Positions 1 to 11,737 of a stretch of DNA of 21,948 nt are shown here, piece by piece. Within the stretch, counting starts at the first letter, position 1; every line of letters starts with the position of its first letter. Under the pieces are notes generated by a model. The model searched no databases and was not told the origin of the DNA. It saw only the letters and a program-made list of their open reading frames with translations. Source of the stretch: Saccoglossus kowalevskii. Its lineage: Eukaryota; Hemichordata; Enteropneusta; Harrimaniidae. The stretch spans positions 240,798 to 262,745 of the forward strand of contig NW_003146289.1 of the NCBI RefSeq assembly GCF_000003605.2. The letters run 5' to 3'. The position numbers and the translations under genes were made by a program.

Positions 1-1212
1 AAAGCTGTGAAAATTTGGTGTTAATCCGACGACAATAAGTATACGTTATTTTGTTAAAGACCTTGTATTTGAAAAACATAAACTCCTAGAAAACGTCCAT
101 GAAGTAACAGCAAAGATTTTCAAGCTTGTTTATCGGCACAATCAATTTGTTTTCCCATCAAGGTCTGTTTTACCATGTGTAGGGACATCCAAATGTGTAA
201 GGCTATTGGAAACCAAAAAAATAAAGGAATGGGATAGCTATAATTGGATAAATTCGGCATATGAAAACACCAAAATCAATGATTTTTTTATCAGTGGCTG
301 TGTGACCTTGTGTCTGACACATTCATATGCAAATGACTAATCTGTGAAACAAACAGGGGCGGAGACAAACCACTAAAATGTTTGGAAACACTCATTGTGT
401 GTCAGATAGCTACTGATAACACATCCTAACATTGCTTTGTCTTGAGTTTATCTTTGAAACTTATAGGCACACAGATTAAACCTGTGTTGTTGATTTTGGA
501 AAACACTACTGAGGCTGCCTTGCTTCCCTTCAGAAAATCTATATTTTAACCAACTTACATGACATTCTATGTTATATTGACTTTATCATATGAAAGTTTA
601 TGGTGCATTTCATCAATTAATAAATAAATGTGAAAATCGTAATTTTCAACACAAATAATAGTCTCGCTACCTTAAATGCACTGTGAAATTTAAGGGGATC
701 TGTAATCGTCATACAATAACCTACCGTATATATAACATAGAACGCACAACGCGTAGTCATCTAATCAGCTGTATCACACCACGTCGAAATCACATCAGCG
801 AAAACGGTTTCAATAAATATTTAGTTTTTTTACAAATATTTGATGTAAAATGAAACTATTAACCCCTGTACCCACAAATAACGCGATGCCATAACAAGAC
901 AATTTACACTCACGATATGTTAAATTTGACAGAAGAGTTTAAGTGGTGTGTATATCGCTTCGGTAATACAGTATGTACTATATTCATGTATAATGTAATT
1001 TTATCCATGTTCCGACAACGTGTTAAGCCCCACTCGAGCCATTCACTGCAATATTCAATTATTACAACATGACGTACACATTTATTTTCTTCGTAGGAGG
1101 CTTTTCAACGTTCAGTTGATATTATGGAAGGTTGTATAGAACGATCGCGTGTTCGGCACTATGATACGCGGCTCTCATGCATCACCGATTAAATAGCTTG
1201 TATTATCATCAA

Positions 1213-1220
1213 TGACGTCA
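1213..1220. promoter_or_regulatory. Perfect CRE palindrome TGACGTCA
   Basis: TGACGTCA is the full palindromic site bound by CREB/ATF bZIP factors. No TATA-like or initiator context stands out next to it and no gene is recognised nearby, so this is a sequence match only. One other copy of the same octamer is at 12350. Confidence 0.25.
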
Positions 1221-1633
1221 TACGAGTAAGTCTCGCAACGTAATAAGGACACGCAGAATATCTGAAACGATATTTCAATATTAAACTACACTATCACCGT
1301 CTTTAGAAATCCTCTTTCCCATTGTATGTTTGCATAAATCTTTCTGGATACGCATATACATTCAGTAATTCCGATTACAAAACGAATATTACGGCTGTAT
1401 GCTACTGGTATGACGCAAATAGTCATTCGATTTAGAAATACATATTGTGCATTTATGGCTCTCAGATAAGTGTATTCATCATCCAAATATATTAATCGAA
1501 AAAAAAACATCCATACCTCATACACCAACACCGTTTGCTCTCAAACCAGTCTGCTAATAAATACCGCATCGAGGTTGTGGCACACCGCAGCACGACGCTC
1601 ACGCAGCGCCAATCGCCTTCAAGGAATCCGTTT

Positions 1634-1656
1634 GCTAATATGCTAATATGCTATAT
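1634..1656. repeat. Short tandem, GCTAATAT x 2 plus a partial copy
   Basis: GCTAATAT occurs twice head to tail (1634-1641 and 1642-1649), followed by a partial third copy, GCTATAT. This is a small slippage-type duplication in A+T-rich DNA with no evident role. Confidence 0.6.
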
Positions 1657-2283
1657 CAGCATTGTCATACTTGGCATATGTGCCATACTCTCCGTGTGAA
1701 GTGAATTATAGATTGCAGTTGCGATGTTGAGTGGCATTATGACACGTCGAATGTACCAGCATTCATACCTTCGTAGGAAAAAACAAGTGTACTTAAATGC
1801 TATTTTGGGGAGCTTTTAATGATGCCTTAGATTAGTCAATGCTCGCGTGCCACGTACAGTTGAGTATTTGTCTATTTCAGTACATTATTATATTTTATTC
1901 AAAGATGAATACTGATAACAAATAGTAAAGACAAAGTGCTCAATAGCAAATAGACCTGATTATTTTCAAGAGTCCGGTATGTACGCCACACAATGTATAA
2001 GTAATTGACTGGGCGTGGAATTGTCATTATATTTAACTAGTGAATATCGCTCTAACATCATGCCTAGTGTTACTCGCTACAGTGAAAATAATCCGTACTC
2101 ATAGTAACCAACATTTCTATTCATTTTCACGACCTCATTTTCAGTAGCAGCACAATAACATGTCAAATTGCCCCCTGCAAAGGCTATTTTCAAGTAAGTG
2201 TATAGTTATATTATATAGCGTAGCTGTCATCTAGAAAAAATCTTACTGTACCTTATGTATTTGATACAATCGGGGATAATATG

Positions 2284-2306
2284 TGCACATGCGCAAAGCG
2301 CGTGCA
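2284..2306. other. Compact G+C-rich hairpin
   Basis: TGCAC and GCGC on the left pair with GCGC and GTGCA on the right across an AAA loop. Nine pairs form, with a two-base AT bulge on the left arm. It stands out as a G+C-rich spot in A+T-rich surroundings. No gene neighbour suggests a function, and it is too small to be a small-RNA precursor. Confidence 0.45.
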
Positions 2307-5300
2307 GCAGTGTGTATGGTACATTGATTTCATTTATTGATGTTCAGGTATGTGAACGTTCTGAGAAAATATTCGTGAACCCTGACACTTGAACATGTTT
2401 TATTCTTATTAAGATAGGGAGACATGTACTCACCGCAATGATATTAACATTGTGACTACCACATTAGCCTTATATACATTATAAACACACAATTTTATAT
2501 TTTCTTTGATAATATACAAGTATTGACGAGTGATATATTTAGCATACCATCTTAACAGAGAACGGAAAATAATTTGGCAAAAATCACCGAAACACATAAA
2601 TATTAATAATATTGATAAGGTCAAAGACGGAGTCGCAATATACACCACCTAAAGATAGCGTGAAATCACAAGGAGATACATAAAGAATATGTACACGTCC
2701 TTGTTGATGTCATAAACTGCACGTTTTTTTTTTCATTTCATATCGCGACTAAAAACAAATCCATACAAACAGAAAAAGAACAATAAACCTTTCATTCAGG
2801 CAGTCAACTTCAAGAATAATATTCGCAGCATTATCAAAGCTTATTTAGTAAATGTCTTTGACAATAAAAATTGATTATTCGTGAATGGCATGTTTACAAG
2901 ACACTAAGTACTAACATATCACTGGCAACATGTACAAGATTTTACACCGATCTGCATGGTGAAAAATTACTCCCTTAACAACATGATTATTTTGTTCTAA
3001 AGTAGCACAGATCAATAAATTGTGACATTTAAAAGTATGTTGTTGTAATATTAGAACCAATCGTTCATGTTCAGTAATCGCTTTACTTTTCTCAACTTTA
3101 AGTAATGAATGTAACTATTTCATAGGTACTGCATTTAATGCACTACATTAGTGCCACGTGTTTAAAAATTACACTGATAATTCACAATGAGAGATGAAAT
3201 TGCGTCTAAGTTTTGAAATACAATGCTTTGTGACAGATTAATATCCCTACAAAGGTGTTACCTATTGGTAAATTGCTAGGCTGTTTTCTCTGAAAAAAAA
3301 ACAGGTTCTTAAAACAGAACTCGTCGAGACACCGTGACACTTATGTGAACTCTGAATTACAGTAGGGAATACTCTAGTGTTTTCTGGGAAATGAGCGGTT
3401 ACAAAACAAGGCATATAAAATGCTTTTGAACATGCATAACCACGGAAATGCAGCATTGGACAGTGAAATTAATCAACTCTTGTAAAATTGAGGTTTTCTA
3501 TAGTCACTGTGTGAGAGAATCAAGAATTGGAAAACATTGGCTGGATGTTGCACGAATGTAATTAAATCCGTGCTAAATGCGAAGCAAGACGAATTTGGTA
3601 TTCGGACATCACTTCGGGTGAGAAAACTAATCATTATAGGCAATTTAAATTTAATTTTGGCAGAGGGAATTACTTGAAACTTTCAATTAACACAAAACTA
3701 CGTAGCGCATTACCGATCAAGACGTTCGAACCACCCTTTGGCTATATAAGTTTCAGTCAGAATTTCAATTTCCTTTAAAATTCCCCAAACTCAGTACGCT
3801 CAGATATATAATTTCTTCCATCATATTTACAAAACCCTGATTAGCACTCTGATAAATGATTTTTCATTACATTATGGCATCAGATAATAATGGTGGCATT
3901 GCAAATGTAGCATATTCTGTTTTCATGCATTTAATTGTAATTGTAATTTCATATTATCTTTTATTCACTTCCAGACCTAGGGCACTTGCGAAATGTAATG
4001 TACGCTATTGTTACGTAAATGGATCAGCTATATATATTTAATATTATTAAACATTATGTACTACATACCAATTCAATAATTACTATATGGATACCGAGAA
4101 TTGCAGCATTTGTCTAATAGATACTAGTAAACTGCTGCAAGGTAAATCGCGTATTCATTTGAAATTCAATTCATAAATGGAACTTTCGTATTCGCGCGTA
4201 TTGCCCGTCACCGAAACTATATGGAACATATATTTCTCAGAACGGATAAACTTCTATCACCATGCACGTTTTATAATAAATTTTAATATGTGATGTATTA
4301 TATGCTATTCTTTATATGCACCGATTATCAATCGACTGAATCATGTAAACAAAGTAAAAAAACGGGCGGCCTGCAGCGACAATTTGGACACTTGGCAATT
4401 TTTGGATGTTAATTTTTACATTTGCATCCACATTTCTCGCATATTCCATTAATCGCCCAGGCACACCCACATTTCAATAGACGTGCAAACAATATTATTT
4501 CATTTAGCATTGTTATTTTCTCCCGGGGTACATTTACTGAAAAGATAATATGCACACGGGAATTAAATGCATTCCCTTTTCAAAAAATTAGAGAAATTGT
4601 TATCATGGTTTTCTTATCAACGTAACACAGAATGAATGTAGACAGAGGAACTATGACGTGTTTTGTGAAATGTGTCAGTGTGTCATTAGTGGGCTATACA
4701 TGTCCTGTATCTATATCGTTTAAATATGATAAATATGTAACACATAGCCGTATTTATGATTGATCAATCAAGTATTTCGACGCAGTATACTATGAGTGTT
4801 ATATGTGCATTTATACTATAAGTTTAGTGTAATAAAGCAGTGCAATGTTCGCATTACATATCTTCACACAATCTTTAAAAAAATCCAAGTAGTCTGATTG
4901 GTCAATATAAGCAGATTGAACTGCATGACATCATTTCCTACAAATTCAAAAAGCAAAACCATTACTAACTATCGCACCCTCAGCATGTTCACATGCGAAA
5001 ACGTGTTTCAGGTCAATTGTGAGTTTATCAAATATTTTGTAAAAGCTGGAAAATAATTTATAGGCTCCACATAAACCTATTACTTAATTTCATGATGGTA
5101 AACTGACAACTATCAGTGTTTACATCTTGAATATGTATTTACAAATTTCGTTTACGCGTAGTATATGCGTTTAAATAGCATACCAAATTCGTGGGCCTAC
5201 AGTTTCAAATTTAATAAACTCGTGTAGTAATGTTTTTGCTCAGGGCCATTTGCTTTAGAAGTTGGTTTGTTCACTTCATAACGCTTCATACGTACACCGA

Positions 5301-5349
5301 ACGATACATGCAGAAAATGGACGCATCCCACAACATAAACATAGCGTAC
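2307..5349. other. A+T-rich non-coding DNA, no gene recognised
   Basis: I see only short open frames (up to about 70 codons) without recognisable domains. A perfect 14-bp palindrome, TGATTGATCAATCA, lies at 4757-4770; about one of that length is expected by chance in a window this size. There is no RNA gene signature. The sequence GTTCGAACC near 3725 fits a pol III B-box, but it lacks a matching stem and an A-box, so it is not called a tRNA. Confidence 0.55.
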
Positions 5350-5391
5350 GTATTGTGTAACATAGTTAACGTACTGTGTAACACAAGTAAC
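5350..5391. repeat. 21-bp tandem duplication, two copies
   Basis: Two adjacent 21-base copies (5350-5370 and 5371-5391) share 17 of 21 bases around the word TGTGTAACA. Because 21 is a multiple of three, overlapping short open frames on both strands show a seven-residue repeat (VLCN-type on plus, VTQYV-type on minus). I regard this as a by-product of the DNA duplication and not as evidence of a protein. Confidence 0.6.
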
Positions 5392-8300
5392 AACAAGTTT
5401 ACTATTCCAACCCAATGTTGTAAAGAGGTACGTGATATCGTTACTAATGTTATATAATCATTTCCTAGAAACCCTTTGATGTGCGTATGCTGTACATCGG
5501 AAAAAGATAAGATTCACAGCTAAACTGAGATATGATATGCATTAGTAAAAATAAGTTTTCTGATAAGCCAGGAGAAGTTGGTCCTCGAACAAAACTATAG
5601 AATTACAACTGCTGTAACCCGTTCAGGTAAAATAGGATCTGTTGGATATACAGAGTTAATCCATGTACGGGTGTTCCAGGCTTTAATGTATGTGTTTGTG
5701 GATGAGCTAAATCGACTAATTGTGATGTGGCTCTGTTAATCATGTGCAAAACGTGTGTACAGCTGCATACACCAACGAGAAACACAGACAACAACCTTGT
5801 CATGTTTAGGTTCTTCTCTGACTCTCCCTCTTAGTAGAACGTTATAGACTGTGTACGCTGCGTGATTAAAACGACAAGTATTTGCTGTGCCATACCATTA
5901 TTCAAGCGGTCTTCATTTCATGTCATGTTTAAAGATGTAGCGGGAAATATAGACCATATCATAAATGAAACAAAGTTAGTGTGTCTGTATACTGATACAT
6001 AATTCTCATTCACTCATGAAATATATTGCCTGGATTCAAAGGCAAGTCTTTTGAGGGGGGAGGCTGAGATATTGACAAACATCCAGCTCTTACAGCTGTC
6101 TATTTCACCACAATGTCAATAAACAGAAACCTTTCTGTCTTGTATTCGCCAAGAGACGAATCTTTATTAAAGCACGTTTTTTTCCGAGGGCTTTTCACGC
6201 GAAATGATGTCACCACTTAATAATTGTCAGCAAAGGTTTTTCATCTGACATGTAAGGTCAGTGGACACTTAGTAGTTCACTATAACATGCCTGTAATCTG
6301 AATACGTCATACATGTATCACGTGGACAAGTTATATGTCAAGGTCATAATTTCATAAATTTTGTCGTTATAATAATTCTTGTATATTAGGTTTTAAAGTT
6401 CGGATATGACCAGATCAGAACAATATGCAACGTAAACTGCATTTGTCAGTCCAGTGACTAGCAAGGAGCCCTTCTACGACAGTGGCTTTCTTTTGTGCTC
6501 TCATTTGTTGTTCCATGTACTGTTTTGTCACCCAAATTTGACGCTGGAATTGATTTGATCATCGCTGTATCATTTCGTGTTTGGGTGAAATGCTCACAGT
6601 TCAAAAGAAATGGATGTTCGCGTGCATATTGTCGAGTAGAAATGTCCGCCAGTATGGAATTTACTCAATCACAAACCTTACTATGTTATTCACCATGCAA
6701 ACAACTATCTACAACACATGTCTCTATTTGCCTTCGTGGGATATCATGTTCACTGGAGTTGATTATAGTCACACTCTCTCTATAGACGTGATAGACGGTG
6801 CGATTTATAAGACACTGGCGATATCATTACACACGTGAGCGCCATCATCGGCGACTGCTAGACAGTTTTGTTACAAGTAACAGGTTTTGGTTGCACAAAT
6901 GAAAAAGACCGATGAATAACAGATAATTTATGTGAAGAATTATACGGACACGGTAAATCGAACATGCCACAAATACTACTTTAGAGCAATAACGCGATGC
7001 CTTGATTGTAGGAGAGTGGAAATGTGTCTGGTTCTATAATGGCCATATACTCAGTGACTAAACTAAATACGAGTATTACTACATAAATACATACATTCAT
7101 AGATGGGCTAGTGATACCGCCTCCAATCGAAGATAAATCACGCACTGACGCACATTCATATCTGTTGACATGACAACTCACAGATGGCACACGCCTACGT
7201 TGTTTTTTGTTGATTAAATTGTCCCAATAACCCGGTTAAGCCTCTGACAAACAACGCATCGGTTCCTTCTCCTTTCAACTTTCAACAATTTGATAGTTTT
7301 ATAATTTTAGATGATGTCTCAGGTCACTGATGATATATACTATTTGTAAATATTTCGCCGCCATGCCTACACTGTTACGGACGACAGCTGCCTAATTAGC
7401 ATAAGATTTGCATTATGTACAGTAAATTGTATATGAAATTATATAAATATGGAGCAATATTGTTTTTTTTTTTTATATTTTTGATACTTATTTATAGTAC
7501 GCCATCGTTTGTTCGGCACTCTGACACGTGTTCCCAACGTTTTCGAACGCGGAATGTCTTCGTCCTTTGGCGGAAGAGTCACCATATTGAAATAATCAGA
7601 GGTTTAGGCATTAACCGGTACAGCTTGTCGGTCATTTCACGCCAGTATTTATCATAGTACCGCATTTGGTGCTATTTGTCGGCTAGTGTGCGTTGGTTTT
7701 CCGTAAATATCTGCTGGGTATCGCTAAATTACCGTAGTGTTTTAAATATGGTGTGTATAATCCCAAAACAATGCGTGCACTGTTTCATATTGATCTACGC
7801 ACTTCATTAGATGCGAAAGAGATCGCCAAGTCAAAATTAGTGATGAACAGCAACACAGGAGAATGGGTGGATATTATTTGTGGATTTGTGATGTGATATG
7901 CGCTTGTACAGTTTTGCAGAGACGGTATCGATACGATGACATATTTTGGCGGATACGACTATGCCTACACGCACCTCACAAAATATAGTACATATTATTT
8001 CTCAATCATCCATAATACGTGCTAAATATGAAAAGGCCGACTATGTCACCTTGTTGCCTGGTATTGTTGATGAAAAATACACACAACACAATACAATTAG
8101 ACACGCTTGAAATCAAGTTGCACATCTGTAACCTATATCTCACGTTGTTCAGCATGGCTGCCATATTTCAATAGTTACCACCCATCATTAGGCGCTCCTG
8201 TGAACATGAACTTGTAGTATTTTAGGATCAGTTGCTGATGTTCGAGTGAATCAAAGACAAATAGCATCTCTGTTGGAAAGCGGGGATATGTAGGTGCTCC

Positions 8301-8720
8301 CTCTGAATAGTCTTTTACAACAAAACATGACACAGATTTCTGTTCAGTAAACGCAAATTAATGACAGTATTGCAGATTTTTGTCTATAAAATAAAATAAT
8401 TTAATGTGACAATTAAATTGAACTTTTGAATTTCCAGTTTGTGAAAATATTAAAAGAGAATTATAAGATACAACGTTTCGTAATCGTCTGTACATTGCTA
8501 TCATAAGGTAGAAGACTCGTGATGTGAATTTGCTTGTTCTGTGAAAACCCCAATGGGAATTAGACATTAAAGAATATTGATTTGAAAGCAATACATTTTT
8601 AGTTTATCTGTATATGTAGCACGAATGTCTTCACCGCTCACGTACGCCAGTGCCTCCTGGGTGTATTCATCGGGCTCTTGAGATAGTAAAGTGAAATCAA
8701 CTACGCGACTTTAGATTGCA
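5392..8720. other. A+T-rich non-coding DNA, no gene recognised
   Basis: The two longest open frames (6495-6785, 96 codons, and 6581-6838, 85 codons, both plus) overlap in different phases, and neither has a recognisable domain. That is what random sequence of slightly higher G+C would give. A run of 12 T lies at 7463-7474. No transposon ends, RNA genes or strong hairpins were found. Confidence 0.55.
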
Positions 8721-8733
8721 TGCTGTGACAGCA
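8721..8733. promoter_or_regulatory. MARE-like 13-bp palindrome
   Basis: TGCTGTGACAGCA is a perfect palindrome around a central G. Its outer half-sites TGCTG and CAGCA are those of the Maf recognition element (family consensus TGCTGAGTCAGCA), but the core differs (TGA in place of AGT). This is a motif resemblance with no gene context, so functional confidence is low. The palindrome itself is certain. Confidence 0.25.
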
Positions 8734-9360
8734 GAACACAACAGAACATGAGACAACATATCAAAAATGCTATTCTTAGCAGTCATGCGAAAAGGAAATG
8801 TACGAAAGATTTGTGTTACTATGGTGATCGTTGCTGATGACAATGCCAACTAGGGGATTTTACATTTTCAATAAATGCCGTTCGTACATATAATACTTCT
8901 CCCATGGAAAGAATCAATAATGTAAGCCTCGTTTACGCACAATAACGAGGATTTGTACGGTTGAATTCATCGCAATTTTATTATATAATTCGCCGGTAGC
9001 AATTTCACCCCCATCGTTAATGCAGCAATTACCCAATGAGTTATCTAAGTGTAGTTTCCGTTAATAAACCATCACTATGGGAAATAATGGCATCAGAAAC
9101 ATGTCTAGGACAATGTGGCTTCGTTGTCTGATACAATTTATAACGTACATTACACAATATTGAAGTAACGTTTTCTTTAAGACTATTATTAGGCGTGATT
9201 CGCACTTCTGAAAGTGTTTTGTAAATGAAACACATCTGTTAAAGCAAAGCTGGTAAGCAGGAAAGGTTTATTTGTGCTTTTCAATTTAAGTTCCAATGAG
9301 AATATCTGTTAACGTGTACCTTCTCTCGTACGTCATTAGTACACGAGAAAATTACCTTAT
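8734..9360. other. Non-coding DNA, no gene recognised
   Basis: Nothing here supports a gene. One open frame on minus (9041-9235, 64 codons) has no recognisable features. The words GTTACTATGGTGAT at 8815-8828 resemble the X-box-like cluster found 600 bp downstream. Confidence 0.5.
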
Positions 9361-9490
9361 AAAAGGATTAGTATAATGGTAATATGGTGTTGTGTACTTT
9401 TACACTGGTGTTTGGTGTTGTCGAGCAGTGCACCGGGTAACTATGGTGATATCGGTGTTACTAATGGTGCGTGTGGTGTGATGGCTGTTG
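9361..9490 (+). other. G/T-rich, C-poor tract with repeated GGTG words
   Basis: The plus strand is strongly biased to G and T for about 130 bases. It contains at least seven GGTG words, several in the forms GGTGTTG or TGGTG, at irregular spacing. This is local strand asymmetry, not a clean tandem repeat. It may be a very degenerate simple repeat or a transcription-linked skew, and the sequence alone does not decide. Confidence 0.45.
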
Positions 9491-9516
9491 CTAGGAAAAA
9501 CTAAACGAATGAAATC

Positions 9517-9531
9517 GTTGCTATGGGCAAC
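9517..9531. promoter_or_regulatory. RFX X-box-like palindrome
   Basis: GTTGCT and GGCAAC are inverted half-sites separated by ATG, fitting the X-box consensus of RFX factors, which control ciliary genes in animals. Related half-words GTAACTA, GTTACTA, GTTGCTA and GTTGCTA start at 9437, 9457, 9487 and 9566. No ciliary or other gene is recognised alongside, so a regulatory role is only a possibility. Confidence 0.3.
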
Positions 9532-9572
9532 CACGTTGTCATGTGATATATGAATATCACCCAGGGTTGCTA

Positions 9573-10060
9573 TGACGATGTCATGTGCTGTCAGTTTTCA
9601 TTTAAGTAAGATTTACATTTATGGTGATGATATTGTTGATAATCCTGACGAATATAGTGTATTTATGCTCACTGTAACGACGATGGCACTGGAATTACTA
9701 GTACTATACTGTTGTATTGTCATTTATTTCACAACAGCACATATGCAATTGTACCACAAAACGTTCAAACTTCACACATGCCACAAGCGATGCGAAATAA
9801 CGTAATGCGTGCACGATTACTACAAATACTCAAGGGCAAGTATATATTATACCCATTAGAAAGAGACAAATATACTATCCCCAGGTTCTGGGCCATGAAG
9901 TGATGTTAGGTGTTTAGAAAAAAAATGAACATAGTATGTCCCACGCTTCATTCATATCTAATAGTTTCTATCGTTATATAAAATCTTGATTCAAAATTTT
10001 GATAGTTAAGAGTGTTGAATCATTTATAAAATGATAAAATAGTGCATTACCGGACAACCC
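9573..10060. other. Non-coding DNA, no gene recognised
   Basis: Two overlapping plus-strand open frames (9572-9805 and 9712-9903, 77 and 63 codons) lie in different phases with no recognisable domain. No repeat or structure of note was seen. Confidence 0.5.
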
Positions 10061-10084
10061 AAATATATATGTAAATATATATGT
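10061..10084. repeat. Perfect 12-bp tandem, AAATATATATGT x 2
   Basis: The dodecamer AAATATATATGT occurs twice without mismatch, head to tail. Perfect identity suggests a recent slippage event in an A/T microsatellite-like spot. Confidence 0.7.
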
Positions 10085-10798
10085 GCTGGAACACCAACAA
10101 GCATGCATGACGTTATTTGAGATATCATGCTGTTCTAAAACAGTACTGACGCATGTTTACTGTATGGATAAAATACAGAATATTTTGTTTTTTCATTCAG
10201 AGCATTTTCGATTTTATTTTGTAGTTAAATATGATTATACAATCATATTAAGATACGGCGTCAGTTATTCTTATGACTGATTCTATGTGCTAACACGAGC
10301 AACGTGTTGTCACGTTACCATCGATGTTTTCAATCAATTGCATAATTTTGGTTATATTCGAAAACCTTGTTTTTTTCAAAACAAATATTAAGTTCGTAAC
10401 GTTCCAATTACAACAAAGTATTCTTCTAGTCGACAAACTGAGAAACATCGAAATATAGCAATCTATACCAGTTCTTCTGCATTACGTGCACCACACCCAC
10501 AATATAACAGGATATAAACAAGATATGTACATATTTTAGTCATCTTAGTTACAGACGGAAGCATGACAGTGCCTGGAGTAAATATATGGGTGCGCGAATA
10601 AGATCATGGCGTGGATCACCGATATCCGATGTTTGACCACATTTGTTTGGATTTTCTCACGCTAAGACACCCTGGTCCTGGAAATTGTCGTGTAGGTGAG
10701 CTGGGTGGTAAGTATGTCTGAGTTGTTTAAGATTTTCTATGAACTTATATTAATCATCAACCTCATGATCATGACAACCAATCAGATTCGCGCATTAC
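10085..10798. other. Non-coding DNA with one weak exon-like segment
   Basis: Base composition becomes more balanced after about 10550. A short stop-free frame (10602-10718, plus) contains two good splice-donor matches, GTGAGC at 10696 and GTAAGTATG at 10708. They lie 12 bases apart and in the same phase. About 39 stop-free codons is not unusual by chance and the peptide is not recognised, so no CDS is called. A perfect 12-bp palindrome TCATGATCATGA is at 10763-10774. Confidence 0.4.
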
Positions 10799-11089
10799 AG
10801 GTAGATGTATTCTTGTGTCTACCTCCATCCGGGTATCTTTCTCCCGAATTTACCCGATTTACGCCAATAACTTGACAAGTGAGCATGATACGCGGCAATA
10901 TTCATAACGTTTGCAGGTTTGTGTTCACTGTTTGAATATCTTATTAGATTTGTGGCGATTTCGCTTGATTTCTAGTCGCGCTTGCCGCGAATTTGGCCAG
11001 CGCGCTAAGCAACGCGCTTTGCAACATTAGATCTGAGATTGCGCAGTTCGTCTTCCTGAAAAATCCGAGAATCGTGGTTTTGGCCACGA
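10799..11089. other. G+C-richer stretch with four short hairpins
   Basis: Four inverted pairs lie in series: AGGTAGA/TCTACCT (10799-10824), CGGGTA/TACCCG (10830-10856), AGCGCG/CGCGCT (10999-11018) and TCGTGG/CCACGA (11072-11089). Each is 6-7 bp with a loop of 6-15 bases. Individually each could be chance. The serial arrangement in a patch of different composition suggests an old repeat or a structured transcript. No coding frame is evident. Confidence 0.35.
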
Positions 11090-11480
11090 GATGACACCGT
11101 TTTTTACGTATCTTGTGTGATTTTTAGTATATCCGGGTCCTCTGAACCACTCATAGATGGCGTCAATACAATCTATAATTCAATGGTCGTTTCTTAACGT
11201 TTTCAGTGGATCATGCTGTTTAAATTACTGCTATCACCACCAAATCACAAATATACGTGAATCGCATTTCTAGACTTAGAAATTGCTGTATTGTGTATAT
11301 ATGTTCACACATAATTCATGGCCTCTTAAATTCTGGTCATCGCAGGCATTCTGGTAACACAGATATTAAATGTACGTAGAATAACGTCATTTTGATCTAT
11401 ATTATACGTTAGCAATACCAGCATATTAAGAAAAACTATGACTGGGAGGACACCGGAAATACTGTTACCACGCCCATGCC
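11090..11480. other. Non-coding DNA, no gene recognised
   Basis: I see no open frame, repeat or structure that I can support in this stretch. Confidence 0.5.
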
Positions 11481-11494
11481 GTTATCATAGCAAC
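11481..11494. promoter_or_regulatory. RFX X-box-like palindrome
   Basis: GTTATC and AGCAAC are inverted half-sites separated by AT, the canonical 14-base X-box arrangement (compare GTTRCC-AT-GGYAAC). It lies 68 bp upstream of the hAT-like element. There is no recognised target gene, so this is a motif match only. Confidence 0.25.
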
Positions 11495-11561
11495 ATCTAA
11501 ATCCACAAAGTACATATTGAAGCGAAAACATGCCCCGCATATGGGACAATGAATACTGTAC

Positions 11562-11729
11562 CAGTGGTGGATCCAAAAGGGCAGGGCAGGGCTCATGCCC
11601 CCCCCCCAAAAAAAACGCATGACGATTCATATCGACTGGAGTACGCATAGCTTCTCTGCGATTTACGCTCCGTATATATTATGCGTAGCTTGGACCCCCC
11701 CCCAATACATTTTGCTGGATCCGTCACTG
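11562..11729. mobile_element. hAT-like non-autonomous element (MITE), 168 bp
   Basis: The element begins CAGTGGTGGATCCA (11562-11575) and ends with the inverted copy TGGATCCGTCACTG (11716-11729), 12 of 14 bases matching. The 8 bases outside the left end (TACTGTAC, 11554-11561) and the right end (TACCGCAC, 11730-11737) agree at six positions. The other two differ by C/T changes, as expected of a decayed 8-bp target site duplication. CAGTG-type ends and 8-bp duplications are hAT features. Inside are a C10A8 run (11598-11615), a C9 run (11695-11703) and an inner inverted pair TACGCATA/TATGCGTA (11642-11687). It encodes nothing and would need a transposase supplied elsewhere. The family assignment is inference, whereas the inverted ends are directly seen. 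Confidence 0.7.
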
Positions 11730-11737
11730 TACCGCAC

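Larger units (their letters stand above)
1..2283. other. A+T-rich non-coding DNA, no gene recognised
   Basis: No open frame here resembles a known protein. The longest runs on the minus strand at 1286-1531 (81 codons). It is rich in Ile, Tyr and Phe codons, as expected from A+T-rich background, and shows no domain. The only structure I can support is one CRE palindrome (1213-1220) and a short 8-bp tandem (1634-1649). The interval could be intergenic or intronic, and the sequence does not decide which. Confidence 0.6.

Noticed and set aside
1286-1531. 81-codon minus-strand gene
   Set aside because: The residue composition follows A+T-rich background, no motif or membrane or signal pattern is convincing, and there is no promoter or splice support.
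3715-3740. tRNA gene from the B-box-like GTTCGAACC
   Set aside because: The flanking bases do not pair as a T-stem, no A-box lies at the right distance and no acceptor stem forms.
5230-5457. Protein with a seven-residue repeat
   Set aside because: The repeat appears in open frames on both strands because the DNA itself has a 21-bp duplication. Nothing favours a real product on either strand.
6495-6838. Small protein genes from the two longest plus-strand open frames
   Set aside because: The frames overlap in different phases, have no recognisable domain, and are of the length expected by chance in 22 kb.
4893-10785. Dispersed repeat from shared TCTGATTGGT near 4893 and its complement near 10776
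   Set aside because: Similarity ends after about ten bases, which is common by chance in a window of this size.
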